A stretch of DNA of 64,000 nucleotides from Ilex aquifolium (GCA_951799425.1 OX637391.1:15479551-15543550); one strand, 5' to 3'. Positions 21,471 through 32,223 are shown, counted from the first letter of the stretch. The notes: generated by a model not told the origin, from the letters alone. Program-made: numbers and translations.

Positions 21471-23233
21471 TAAGGCTGATTTTTTAACTTCTGTACGGTT
21501 TTGAGTGTATGAGGAAAAGGAGTAGGAATGGAACACGAAGGCTCTCTTTCCTTAGAAGGTTCTGACTCTTGTTCAATCATAGGCTCAGGTTCTTCTTCAA
21601 TTTCAGTCTCAATTGGTTCAGGCTCAAATGATGAGTTGACTGGGATTGACTCAGGTTTTGGCTTTGGAATGAGCATGTCTCTGATGGACTTGTCAATCAC
21701 CTTGCCATTTCTCAGTGTAGTGACAACTTGGGCTTGGTCTTGTGGTGTTTCAATGAGTGAAGGATTTTTCACGTGAAATTGGTCTTGTGGAGGTTTTGGT
21801 TGGGCAGGGAACTTGCCCTTCTCATGTGTGGCCATGGATTGGGTCAGCTTTTTGATGTGGCTTTTAAGATCCTCGAAAGATTGAGTGGTCTGGATTTTGA
21901 AATCAGTGAAAGCCTGTGTGGAATGGGTGTTGTAATTCATTTGGGTTTGCATGAACTGATTCAGTGTGTCCTCAAGACTCTTCTTTTGTGGTGGTTGGTA
22001 TAGTTGATACGCAGGAGGTCCTTGAGGTGGTGGGTATGAACCTTGTTGTTGGTTCATGGGCATTGGTTGTGTGTTCCTCCAATTAAAGTTCGGGTGTTTC
22101 TGCCACCTTGGATTGTATGTTTCAGAGTATGGGTTGGAGTAAGGCTTATTGAAGTTGAAAACTGCATTTGTTTGTTCCAACAAGACCTCCTTGAACGCTG
22201 GGATGGTAGGGCACTCCCCAGCAGGGTGTCCTGTTAGCGCACAGATTCCACACACTTGTTCTGTGGAAGAGCTAACATCAACTTGATGGACCTTCTTCAT
22301 CTCTAAAGCTTCAAGCTTTCGAGACAAAATAGACATTTTTGTTCTCAGGTCATCATCATCTCTCAAGACATACTTACCTCCTAGGGAAGTAGATGGTCTG
22401 GCTTCTACAGTGGTAGGAGAGGCTGAGTCCCACATCTGAGAACTTTCAGATATGGTGTCAAAAAAAATGAATGCCTCCTCCCGACTTTTTCCCATAAATT
22501 CTCCTTGAGCCATCATTTCGACAAAGTGACGTAGTCTAGAGGGTAAGAAGTCATAGAAAAATCCTACCAAAGTCCAATTCTCAAAAGCGTAATGTGGGCA
22601 GGATTGGAGCAGATCTTTGAATCTCTCCCAACTTTGGTAAAAAGTTTCTCCTTCTTTAACCGCAAAATTCATGATTTGCCTTTTTAGTGCATTCGTGCGG
22701 TGTAGAGGAAAAAAATTTCTAAAAAAATCATTCTGCAATGCCTGCCAGTTAGGTATTGAAAGAGATTTTAAAGAATTTAGTCATTGTTTAGCTTTGTCCC
22801 TTAAAGAGAAAGGAAAAAGTTTCATCTTGGCTAGTTCAGAATTGTCTTAAAATGTTCCACACACTTCCTCAAAATCTTTTATATGTAGATATGAATTTTC
22901 TGCATCCAATCCATGAAACACAGGTAATAGCTGCACTGTCCCCGGCTTTACAGTAAAGAGGGGAGCATTTTCAGGGAATACAAAACAAGAGGGGACACTA
23001 TTTCTTATGGGATTTAAGTAATCCCGCAAAGTTCGAATTTTAGGCACTTCCCCCTCTCTCATAGAGACTTCTCCGTTTCTCTCATTATTTTTCATATTAC
23101 TCTCACAAGAGTCTGCTACTGATCTAGATGAATTCGGTTCAGGCAGATTCACAGACTCACAAGATTCTGCCGGCAAATTTTGATAGTGAGGAGTGCCCTC
23201 AGACATAAAAATAAAGAAAATAAAACAAAACAA
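21470..23233 (-). pseudogene. Athila-type gag of element B, frameshifted
   Basis: Starts MSEGTPHYQNLPAESCES at 23233. The conserved stretch TLRDYLNPIRNSVPSC is followed by the capsid core (LLPVFHGLDAENSYLHIKDF), broken between 22847 and 22738. The second part (22738-21470) holds the rest of the capsid (NALKRQIMNFAVKEGETFYQ), an intact CCHC zinc knuckle (CGICALTGHPAGEC) and a Pro/Gln/Glu-rich tail, and ends just before the protease region. It sits directly behind the tRNA-Asp PBS, as expected for a 5' gag. It encodes the structural protein of the retroelement particle; not functional as it stands. Confidence 0.88.
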
Positions 23234-23310
23234 AGTTATTCACAGTAAACCAAAGAATATATACAAAAATAAAGGTATTTTTACCTTTTACCTTAAAACA
23301 CTTTTTTTGG

Positions 23311-23329
23311 TTCCCCGGCAACGGCGCCA
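23311..23329 (-). other. Primer-binding site of element B (tRNA-Asp)
   Basis: The minus strand reads TGGCGCCGTTGCCGGGGAA, complementary to the 3' end of plant tRNA-Asp, the primer usual for Athila-type elements. It is 21 bp from the inner end of LTR B. Confidence 0.9.
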
Positions 23330-23350
23330 AAAACTTAAGTTGATCCGAAA

Positions 23351-25277
23351 TGTGTACACCCAAGTGCAGGCGGTCAAGCTATAGTAATAATCCGGTTTGA
23401 GTCCCGAGTCGAATCCATATGGAACTCTTGTTGGTGTTTTGAGATAAGTAGTGGTGGAGACCTAGTGATTGTAACCCTTGAGATTTGAAGTTGTGTGAGG
23501 TATGAGATTTCCTGGACAGAATATAAGATTCTTTACAAGAGAATTTTTTAAACAAAATATGAGATAAGCTCTAATGTAAAAGAGTCACTCTTTAGTTCAA
23601 GGATCTGGACATGTAGTTAATTATCCGGTTTTTTATACTTGTGCTTGATAACTCAATTAACCCCCGTGTCAACAGCAGGTTAATCGGAAGATAAAGGTGG
23701 ATTATGAGAATTAAGAACATGATTCCGATGTCTTTCTAGAAGTTTACAAGAATTGTCTGTGTCGAGACTTAACCCGTCTACAAACAAGCAAGTGTTTCTA
23801 CAAGACATCCAATCATGGCATTAATGTTCCATTTTCATTCTTTAATTGAAGCACAATAATGGTGAAGATTGAAGGGTAGTCATGAAGATCTAGCCGGGGT
23901 ACTTGCCTTGAACCAATGAGTCTTTCTATACAAGAGTTATTTATGTTATAGAAAGAACTCCTGGTTATACAAAGTACCTTAACTTTACTAGATACAATTA
24001 ATCATTCAATAAGTATGGGGAATATAAAGCATTAAGCGTAATCGAAATTACACAAATATAACGTCTGGATAATTTATACATGTCCTTCTCCTCTTACTAA
24101 AAAGTGAATGAGAAACTACTCACTCTTCATGGCTTTGGTAAAGCTAAAAAAGTGAGTGATGCTCATTCCTCCAAGTAGAGGGATCACAAAGCAAAGCACA
24201 CTAAACAGGGAGCCGATCTTCGACAAAGAATGAGTGAATCACGTTCCACCCTTCACGGCTTTGGCGAAGCTCTAGAAAAGTGGAAGATTTTCACTCCTCT
24301 AAGGGAAGAAAGAAGCTCAAGCAATGGAAGTGAATGAAACACAAATTAAAAGTAGAAGAAAGGTAGTCACTTTTGGAGGGTGATCCATAACCAAAGGTAA
24401 TCTATCTCCCTCTATGCATGTAACTGAAAGCATAAGCTTAAGACTAATTCTACAACAAGCTAAGAGATGTTGGATTAATGCCAAACCAATGTCTAGAACA
24501 ACTACTTCTTCATACAAGGAAATATAGAAGATAATTCTACAATAATATGAGTGGGAGTCTAAGCCTCCATCAAGCTCTCTACTTGGTCCCCTTTTTCTCT
24601 CCAACAATGGAAGTATTTATAGGCAAGGAGAAGGATACAAGAGGGGGTGAAGGAATAGTGTATGCCGCCCAAAGTCCAAGTGAAAGTCCCAATGTCCGGA
24701 GAGAAGATCAACCACTCTGCAGCCTGTCTGTGGAGAACGTTCGAACGTTATCTGGCATTCGAACGTTGTATCTGTTTTTGTTTTATGGGCATTTGAACGT
24801 TTCCTGGCGTTCGAACGTTTCTTCTGTCTTTGCTTTATGGGCGTTCGAACGCCAGATGGGGTTTAACCCTCTCACTCAAGTGGCTTGTAGTCTTCTGTGA
24901 AGTCCATCTCCACAATCCATGCAGCAGCCTGATCTTCAGATAATTAAATGGGACGTTCGAACGTTGATTGGCGTTCGAACGTGGTACTCAAGTGCCTCAG
25001 AGTCTTCCTTCTTGGCTACAACACGTCATGTCTGAGCAGTCTAGTCTGCTCATAGTTCAAGTGATGTTCGAACGTGAGTTGGCATTTGAACGTTCTTGCT
25101 TTGCTCCAAGCTTCCCCAATTTTGTTCCCTAATGTGCTGGTGTTACACTCAACTGTGATACTTGTTATTCTTGAGTCCTTGTTCATTTTAGGACTTGAAA
25201 TGTCATCACTTAAACTCCATCAAAATACAATTATTCTAAAAAAGATATAGTAAAATACTAATTTTAAGTACTAATCA
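23351..25277 (-). repeat. 5' LTR of Athila-type element B
   Basis: On the plus strand it starts TGTGTACACCCAAGTGCAGG and ends TTTTAAGTACTAATCA, so the element strand runs TGATTAGTAC to CA. It adjoins PBS B on one side and interrupts the gag frame of A on the other. It carries the palindrome cluster at 24735-25110 and a diverged internal duplication (catggctttggtaaagct / cacggctttggcgaagct, about 24130 and 24260). No second copy was found, so the boundaries rest on the TG/CA ends and the context. Confidence 0.75.
24735..25110. promoter_or_regulatory. GTTCGAAC palindrome cluster in LTR B
   Basis: At least eight copies, often in pairs about 18-20 bp centre to centre: AACGTTCGAACGTT at 24736-24749 with cattcgaacgttg next to it, then catttgaacgtt / gcgttcgaacgtt, GGCGTTCGAACGCC near 24840, gacgttcgaacgttgattgg near 24953, and gatgttcgaacgtgagttgg near 25068. 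Several are perfect 14-bp dyads. Confidence 0.65.
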
Positions 25278-26559
25278 CCCTTGACCTTGGTAGTGACCTT
25301 GCTTAGGAGGCACGGGTGGTGAATAAGCATTAGAACCATGATGAGTCGGATTTTCATTTCTCCAACTAAAGTTCGGGTGATTGCTCCAATCCGCATTGTA
25401 AGTGTTTGAGTGTGGATAAAATGATTGTCTCGTTTGGTTAAAGGCACGAACTTGCTCGTGGTACACTTCCTTAAGTGCCGGAATGTTAGGGCACTCCGAT
25501 ATGGAATGCTCTACACTCTCACAAATTGAGTAGCCCTCCTCAATCTTTGAAATATTAGACACCTCATGTCTCTTATTAACCTCAAGACTCTCAACTTTCC
25601 TAGACAACTTGGCAATTTTGGAAAGCAAGTCTTCCGGGTCTCTCAAATCATACATCCCTCCCCCTTGTGGTTGACTACTTCCCGGAGTCGACCTCAGTAC
25701 ATCGGTGGGATCTGAGATATCTCAAGATTGGGCATTTTGTGCCAATGTACTAAAATAATCTGGGGCCTCGTTGGGGTCCTTGTTTAAGAACTCGCCATTA
25801 CACATCATGTCGATGAATTGTATGGCTCAGTGTAATTCCTTCATAAAAGAAACTTACCAATTGCCACGATTCAAAGCCATGATGTGGTATGGATTGGAGC
25901 AATTCCTTGTAGCGGTTCCAACAGTTATAAAATTGCTCATTGGGTTTTTCTGAAAAGTTTTGAATTTTCTTTTTTAAAGTGGTGGTTCTATGTACCGGGA
26001 AAAATTTATTCAAAAACTCATAAAGCATTTGAGCCCAAGAGGTGATGGATCGAGGCCATAAGGAATTCAACCATGTTTTGGCTTTGTCCTCGAGGGAAAA
26101 GGGAAACAATTTCAAACGAGCTATGTCTTCCATAGCATAGTTAGTGACGAAGGTTGTAACTACATCCTCAAATTCCTTAATGTGTAAATAAGGATTTTCC
26201 TTTTCAATTCCATGGAATGTAGGAAGTAGTTGCAACATTCCCGGCTTAACTAGGAAGGCATGAGCTTAGACTGGCAAGAGAATGCATGAGGGAGTGGTGC
26301 TACGTGTAGGTTGGAGAAAATCCCGCATTGACCTCGCCGGAGGATCAATGGGAATGTTATTCCCTTCATTCCTAGGAGAGAAATGCATTCTAGGATTTGG
26401 AATTCTAGGTTCTTGCACTCCTCCTCCCCTTGGGACATTAGCATTGGCACCCAACTCATCAAAGTTGTCATTGGCATCCTCGGGTAGGTCATGGTCAATA
26501 TTCATGTTGGGGTCCAAGGGTTGTCTAACCAATCTATTATGGTCGTCTCGTCCCCACAT
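25278..26559 (-). pseudogene. Athila-type gag of element A, interrupted by element B
   Basis: The frame starts at 26559 (MWGRDDHNRLVRQPLDPN) and shows RSMRDFLQPTRSTTPSC, the same landmark as in gag B, then a TAG near 26262 and the capsid core (LLPTFHGIEKENPYLHIKEF ... TTTLKKKIQNFSEK). A further break lies near 25800-25655. The zinc knuckle is damaged: the first Cys of the CCHC pattern reads Tyr (YSICESVEHSISEC). The frame then runs into LTR B at 25277. It belongs with the PBS and 5' LTR of A at 26692-28355. The pol of A is absent. Confidence 0.85.
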
Positions 26560-26691
26560 ACAAAAACACTATCTACAATAAAAAATAAGTAAATGAAAGT
26601 ATATAGGGTAGTGACGTACCTCAGCCCGTGATGAGAATTTACGGGACTTACCTCCGTCGTCCAAAAATCACCTTCTTGATTCAATGCTTTG

Positions 26692-26712
26692 CCTTCCTCG
26701 GCAACGCCGCCA
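26692..26712 (-). other. Primer-binding site of element A (diverged tRNA-Asp type)
   Basis: The minus strand reads TGGCGGCGTTGCCGAGGAAGG, the tRNA-Asp PBS with two or three changes, 18 bp from the inner LTR end. PBS B has nearly the same spacing. Confidence 0.8.
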
Positions 26713-26730
26713 AAAATGCTTAAAAATTTT

Positions 26731-28355
26731 TGTTGTTGTCCCTAATCTCCCAACATCATCCCTCAATATGTGTATGGACTATACGGATAGGGGAGTGTCA
26801 CTCTCTCTCAGAATGATGCAAGAGATGGGGTAAACGGAATAGTGGGATGGTGGGAATGAAATGTGTGTGTGTGTGTGTGTGAACAAAAGTGCTCCCCAAG
26901 CGCAAGGAGACTTTCGAGTGTCGTGTTTTACTTTGAAAATCGTATTCCAAGGTCGTCTCCTCAGGGAAGGAGGTGAATCGTGTTGAAGGTGATTTTGGTG
27001 AAAAAGGAAAAGGTGTAAAAATCTTTTGTTGTTTGAGTTTGGTTTGTTGTTGTATCTTGATGCAATTGAAATGGAACAATTGTCGGCTAACCCGAAGGGG
27101 TCATTCCAATGGGAATGCAAACTCAACTCGAGACCTTCCCCCAATGGTGTCTAGATGTTCGATTGATTCGTGGGAAGCGAGGGACTAGGATGGAAGTGAG
27201 GATCCAAGCATACCCCGTGACAAGTCTACGGGATATCAAAGACTCACAACCACATCCACACTCAACCCAATCAAACCGAATCAACGTACACTACGAGGGG
27301 GAATGAAAATGAGTTGAAATAGCATACCCAATAGGAGTTCTCCCTTGGATTAGCCAGCTTAAAGTTTAGCTACTCATATTTAATGCAAGAACATAAATGA
27401 AATGAAGAGACATTGGAAAGAAATGAAGATTGGAACTTAGTTTAATGCAAGGAAACTTAAACTAGGAATAAAAACATTCAATACCCATTTTAAAACTTGA
27501 AATGAAGAAAAACTACCTGCAACAATGGTGAAAACCAAAATAGAGAACTAAACTTGCAATGTACTTGTAATAAATGACATTTAAGGCATTAAATGAAGTT
27601 TACATAGGTCTTACAGGAACTACAAATGAAATGGATGGAAGAACATGTAAAAATCCAAGCTTTCTCTCTCTAACTATGTCTTCTCCTTAGAGCTCCTCTC
27701 TCTATATTGCATTGTATGTCCCAAATAATCTGTATCTCCTTGCCAAAAACGTCCATGGAGCTCCCAGGGTCTATGTGATAGGCTTCCCATCAATAGGGGG
27801 ATGAATTGATGGATTGGGCAGGCTAGCACAGGCCTAGCTTGCACTCCCAAGCTTCACCTCTTCTCTCTCTCCTCATTAATGTCCAAACCTCTAAAGTCCA
27901 AGCTAGGGTTGAGGAGGGGATGTTTGTGTCTAAGGAGTGTCAGGGACAAGTGGAAGACCCAATGGTGGGACCCTCAAAGTTGCAAAGCTTGAGTTGCAGA
28001 ATCTGGCGTGTTTCAGTAAAATCTACCGGTAGGTCGATGGAAACCAACCGGTTGGTTTTACTCCAGTGAGCAAAAACCATCTGTAGGTTTGCGGTAGGTG
28101 CAGTTCTAGTAGCCAAAACCTACCGGTATGGCCTACCGGTTAGTTTTCCATTGTTTTGCTAAATTCTTGGTTCCTTCACCTTTCAAGCTATCATCAAGTC
28201 TCCACCTCACCTCCATTGATATTAAGCATCATGATAGAGCTTAATATGCACCATTTAAACCCATTTACCTGTAAAAATACCAAAACTCCGTTAATAGCTC
28301 GAACATTGCAATTCCACTCATTTTAACCACAAAAGTAAGCCTAAGAGGGATGCAT
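26731..28355 (-). repeat. 5' LTR of Athila-type element A, outer end truncated
   Basis: Collinear with 9577-11229 from TGTTGTTGTCCCTAATC to gagggatgca. The last about 40 bp of the LTR (through GTGCTAATCACA in the other copy) are missing and replaced by a T/A-rich sequence at about 28356. It therefore cannot show a target-site duplication. A palindrome cluster lies at 28019-28146, with AAACCAACCGGTTGGTTT at 28041-28058. Confidence 0.88.
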
Positions 28356-28680
28356 TTTTTATGAAAACATTTTTTTTGTGTTTTTATTTTTGGTCTTGTT
28401 TTTAAAATAGAATTGATAAATAAAATAGAAACACATCACGAATACATTTTTATTTTTATTTTTGGCAAAAATTGAAAAAAAAATAAAAATAAATAAAAAC
28501 AACAAGTTACCAAACACAATCTAAGACTCTCCTTTTGCTACCGGTGATTGTTTTGTTTTCAACTTGATTTAATATGCTTATTTATTGAATGTTTGTTTAT
28601 TGACTTTACTACTTCGATATCTCAATAGGAAAATGTTACATGAACTTAAAATACCGACTTGATTAATCATAATTATTGAA
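28356..28680. other. A/T-rich spacer, no gene seen
   Basis: Runs of T and A (tttttatttttatttttggc) that look like the simple A/T-rich sequence at 31730-31880. Nothing coding. Confidence 0.4.
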
Positions 28681-29296
28681 GAGTAATTCTACATGAACTT
28701 AAAAAGTGGAATTAAAATGTGTACTTGATAATTACAACTGTTGATTTTATTACGAGTCCCAATATTTACTTGGACCCACAACTTATTCAATGATTATAAT
28801 TAGGGTTAACTGCCTTAGAGGTTCCCAAAATATGGGGTTTGTCTCATTTTAGTCTTCAATATTCTAATTGTATCATTGTTGTCCCTGAAATATTGAATAT
28901 GTTTTTATGTGGTCCTCAAACAAGTAATATTCAAATTGCTAACAGTTTTTTATCATAAACTTATTACGTGATACCTAAATTTTGGAAAAAAAATTAATTT
29001 GGTAACTCTTAACCAAAAATGTGTAATATATGATGCTCTTGACCAACATTTAGATACATTATGAGCAAAACTGTTTAATTTGTGTATCACTTTGTCCAAA
29101 ATTTAGAAAAAAATTTGGTCAAAAACTATCAAAATTATTTTTTTGAGGGACCACATAAAAATATATTCAATATATTCAATGATGCAATTGAAATATTATG
29201 GACCAAAATGATGCAAATTTCATACTTTGAAAACTTCTAGTGCAATTAACCCTTATAATTATAAAGTACACATTTTAAGTCCAAATATCATTTCGC
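28681..29296. mobile_element. MITE with 9-bp target duplication, host of a second MITE
   Basis: Flanked by perfect 9-bp repeats ATTATTGAA at 28672-28680 and 29297-29305. The arms share ttaaaatgtgtacttgataa / ttaaaatgtgtactttataa in inverted orientation. The middle (gagtcccaatatttacttgg, acccacaacttattcaatg) resembles the MITE at 55855-55997, so both belong to one family. The 9-bp duplication suggests Mutator-type mobilisation. Confidence 0.75.
28803..29252. mobile_element. Inner MITE with perfect 9-bp target duplication
   Basis: Starts GGGTTAACTGCCTTAGAGGT and ends with the inverted, slightly diverged counterpart (GGGTTAATTGCACTAGAAGT on the opposite strand). TTATAATTA flanks it on both sides (28794-28802 and 29253-29261). 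It is inserted inside the MITE 28681-29296. No coding capacity. Confidence 0.85.
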
Positions 29297-29950
29297 ATTA
29301 TTGAATAGATAATAGGTCCTAATAAATATTTGAATTCACAGTTAAATTAAAGATAATAATTGATCAAGTTAATAAATCAATTAACATTTTAAATCTAAGT
29401 AGCATTACTCATCTAAATAATACTATTTGAAAGATAACTTATCAAATAAATTAAATATTTAAGATAATAAAACATCAATTACTTTCGAATGAATAATGAA
29501 AGAATGACTAATAGCATGATTGCACGTGTGAAGAAAGATATTTGTTGACAATAAAATTTTCATGCAATGCTTTCGAATAAAAAGCTTAATATGGGTCAGT
29601 TCTTCTAAGAGCTGAAATTACCATGTACTGTTAAAAAAGGTGTAGTAGTCCCTTTTTCGTACTTTATATGTCCATATGCTATTGGATATGGTGTAATAAA
29701 ATTATAAACATATTCGTTAACTTTTATGGGTTGAAAGAAAAAAAGATTGATCCAGTAGATATTGTTTGTGTTTAAAATTATAGAGTAATAGAAAAGACGA
29801 TCAATAATAAATACTGTAATTGGCGGTGGTAGGGTAGCGAAAGTGGCTTAGCATAAATATCTATCGGATGAATCGACAGCCAACTGCATTAGCATAAGAT
29901 TCTTTCTCACAGGCAGATAAATTAAAACTTTTGCCGGGTCCAAAAACACC
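29262..29950. other. Upstream region of the wax-synthase gene
   Basis: A+T-rich with no gene. A TATA-like word (cataaatatct) occurs near 29851, and a more convincing one lies closer to the gene (see 29951). Confidence 0.4.
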
Positions 29951-29960
29951 TTTTATAAAT
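29951..29960 (+). promoter_or_regulatory. TATA box of the wax-synthase gene
   Basis: ttttataaat ends 53 bp before the ATG at 30013. Initiation about 30 bp downstream would give a very short 5' leader containing acagaacgagagagagag. Predicted only from sequence. Confidence 0.5.
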
Positions 29961-30012
29961 GCGGTCCTCATAAAGGGACCAAGCAAGCAGTGTTACAGAA
30001 CGAGAGAGAGAG

Positions 30013-31185
30013 ATGGGGCTAGAAATCATCACCGTTATCAAAGCATACATGGAAGGAGAGATCAACAACTGTATCAAGGTATATCTTTTAGCCTCTGTGT
30101 CTTTATTCTACTGCTATGTTGCAGGCAAGATTGTCCCCAAGGGAAAGCTCAGACTTTTCTCTCTCATCCCTGTGGTATGTCTCAATCTACTTCTCCCTCT
30201 CAATCTACACACCATGCACCTTGGAGGCTCAACTGCTTTCTTCTTAGCTTGGCTTGCCAACTTCAAACTCCTGCTCTTTGCCTTTGGCAAGGGTCCTTTA
30301 TCTGACCCATTTCTGTCTCCTCCCCTTTTTATAGCACTTGCTTGTCTCCCCATTAAAATCAACGAAACCACTTCTCCAAAACACCTAAAAGACCATAATA
30401 AAGAAAACACGTCTCCCAAAACCTCCCAAAATGACCATAGTGAACAAAACCCATCTCCCAAAACCTCCCAAAAAGGCCTAAAATCAATTTGGAATTATGC
30501 TATAAAGTTTATATGTATAGCTATTTTGCTCCGTTTGTATGATTATAGTGAGCATTTACATCCAAAGCTCTTGTGGTGTGTCTATAGTCTCCATATATAC
30601 TTAGGATTGGAAACTTTACTTGCCATAGTAGCCGCCCTGGCTCGAGCCCTGTTGGGCATGGAGCTTGAGCCACAGTTCAATGAACCCTACCTCTCAACCT
30701 CTCTCCAAGACTTCTGGGGTCGAAGATGGAACATAATGGTGACCCGAATTCTACGCCCGACTGTTTACGAATCTGTTCTCCATACTTCATCTCGGGTCAT
30801 GGGCCGAAAATGGGCTCCACTTCCTGCCATTTTCAGCACATTTATGGTGTCCGCCATAATGCACGAGCTTATATTTTATTACTTAGGCCGTACTCGGCCC
30901 ACATGGGAAATCACAGGTTTCTTTTTGCTCCAAGGTGTCTCTTTGATGGTTGAGGTTGCAATCAAGAAGGCATTTTCCGGCCAGTGGCGGCTGCCTTGGA
31001 TCATCACGGCGCCGTTAACTATCGGGTTCGTAATGGTTACCGCGTTTTGGCTGTTTTTTCCTCCGTTTTTGAGGTGCAAGTCTATGGAAAGAGGATTTGC
31101 AGAGTACGCAGCAATGGGTTCATTTGTGAAAGATGTTGGCACGGCTTTAACGTTCAAGTCTCTCCGCAATGTACCAACAGTTTAG
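30013..31185 (+). CDS. Wax synthase-like long-chain-alcohol O-fatty-acyltransferase
   Basis: An intact single-exon frame of 390 codons. It belongs to the plant jojoba-type wax synthase branch of the MBOAT acyltransferases: membrane proteins of the endoplasmic reticulum that join a fatty acyl-CoA to a long-chain alcohol to make a wax ester. Visible support: hydrophobic spans at about 22-40, 48-66, 71-90, 98-113, 162-174, 188-213, 272-291, 299-314 and 327-350; the family block LQDFWGRRWNIMVTRILRP near 231-249 with Asn240; and the putative active-site His284 in FMVSAIMHELIFYY. The C-terminal end (RNVPTV) looks complete. The length is slightly above the usual range because of a hydrophilic insert at about 117-157 with a duplicated SPKTSQ motif, in the loop between two membrane spans. 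The start at 30013 is the first ATG after the TATA box and gives a full N-terminus. The exact substrate cannot be told; some family members have other acyl acceptors. Confidence 0.92.
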   Translation: MGLEIITVIKAYMEGEINNCIKVYLLASVSLFYCYVAGKIVPKGKLRLFSLIPVVCLNLLLPLNLHTMHLGGSTAFFLAWLANFKLLLFAFGKGPLSDPFLSPPLFIALACLPIKINETTSPKHLKDHNKENTSPKTSQNDHSEQNPSPKTSQKGLKSIWNYAIKFICIAILLRLYDYSEHLHPKLLWCVYSLHIYLGLETLLAIVAALARALLGMELEPQFNEPYLSTSLQDFWGRRWNIMVTRILRPTVYESVLHTSSRVMGRKWAPLPAIFSTFMVSAIMHELIFYYLGRTRPTWEITGFFLLQGVSLMVEVAIKKAFSGQWRLPWIITAPLTIGFVMVTAFWLFFPPFLRCKSMERGFAEYAAMGSFVKDVGTALTFKSLRNVPTV

Positions 31186-31241
31186 GATTTATGGTTACAC
31201 TTCATATCACCTATTGTAATACTTGCGGTGAACTCCTGAAA

Positions 31242-31402
31242 GTTGGGGGAAAAAATAAGAAAAGGGTGTTTTCAATAGAGATACCATGTTTTGTCTGTTC
31301 CTTTTACTACAGAAGAGAGGGGGGAAAAATAAGAAAAAGGTATTTTCAATAGAGATACCATGTTTTGTCTGTTCCTTTTACCTACAGAAGAGAGAAAAGA
31401 GA

Positions 31403-31434
<32 letters not shown>
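31242..31434. repeat. Tandem 75-bp duplication and G30 run in the wax-synthase 3' flank
   Basis: Two copies (about 31242-31317 and 31318-31392) of a unit with aaaaataagaaaa, gtattttcaatagagatacc and tgttttgtctgttcctttta, differing at a few positions. A GA-rich stretch and an uninterrupted run of 30 G (31405-31434) follow. It starts about 60 bp after the stop codon, so it probably lies in or near the 3' UTR. Confidence 0.85.
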
Positions 31435-31436
<2 letters not shown>

Positions 31437-32004
31437 TATCTAGCTACTCCGCTGTGACCAACTTATGTTTTAGATACTGTAGAGTACGTAACAGCTTACA
31501 TGTTTTGAAAATTCACCTATTACATGTATACAAAATTCGTAGTATTATTTAGACTTGTTTCTACCAATTGTTAATAGTTCGATTACGCCACAGAAGCTAG
31601 CAGGAGACATAATTATATGAGCCAAAAGACATAATTATTCTTCCGTTTTTTAAAAAAACGGTGAATTACAGTTTGAACATCAAAGATTTAATTTGTTTTT
31701 TTATTTTATACCCTCAAAAATCAAGGTTACATTTGGTAATCACATGCCTTTATTTTCCATATTTATGAAAATAAAAAAATAAAAATGTGTTTTGTATTTA
31801 TTTTCATTTTTTTTTAAGGTAATGTCCAAAAATGAAAAAAAAAAGGTGTTTTCATAAACACCCAAAAATGAAAACACACGCGCCCCACTCTCTGTCTCCG
31901 ATGATCACACTTAATTTTTGTGATGTTTAGAAAGTGATTTTTTCTTTTTCAAAGTTATGGTTTCAGGTAAAGTTTTCCTGATTTCATGAAAATATTATTT
32001 TAAA
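31435..32004. other. Intergenic, no gene seen
   Basis: A+T-rich; repeats of aaaaatgaaaa and ttttcata near 31750-31880. No coding signal. Confidence 0.4.
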
Positions 32005-32119
32005 TTGATCTCATGTTTTTTCCTTATGTCGTCGGCGCTAATGAAATTTATAGTTTGTGAAGTTGATATTTTGCGTTGGACTTGCCTTTGTCTTATGTTG
32101 ATGGCCTTTGTGTTTTTTT

Positions 32120-32223
32120 TTTCTGTTCATTCTCATTCCCTTGGGGTGCAACTGGATTCCAAGATAGCAGGATTTGAAGAAGAGAATCTGGGGATGAATT
32201 TCATTGCTGCAATTAGATTTTAA
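32120..32223 (+). pseudogene. Possible terminal-exon relic of an unknown gene
   Basis: After a T-rich tract, the frame GVQLDSKIAGFEEENLGMNFIAAIRF runs straight to a TAA at 32221. Composition is protein-like and ends in an aromatic residue. I do not recognise it. The upstream part of the frame (from 32005) is hydrophobic, low in complexity and probably intronic. It may be the last exon of a decayed gene. Confidence 0.25.

Larger units (their letters stand above)
9577..28355 (-). mobile_element. Athila-type element A with nested element B (composite)
   Basis: Two near-identical LTRs (9577-11229 and 26731-28355) in direct orientation bound the block. Reading on the minus strand the order is 5' LTR A, PBS A, gag A, then element B (LTR B, PBS B, gag, pol, env-like B), then the A spacer, env-like A, PPT A and 3' LTR A. 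B entered A at the end of the gag A open frame (about 25277). A has no pol, and no second copy of LTR B is seen. The simplest reading is that one deletion removed the 3' end of B together with the pol of A. The two A LTRs differ at several percent of positions by eye, so this is not a recent insertion. Confidence 0.85.

Noticed and set aside
21528..22237. Plus-strand frames opposite gag B
   Set aside because: Shadows of the Glu/Ser/Pro-rich gag tail on the minus strand.
30114..31169. Minus-strand and alternate-frame ORFs in the wax-synthase gene
   Set aside because: The plus-strand 390-codon frame has all family motifs; the others are shadows.
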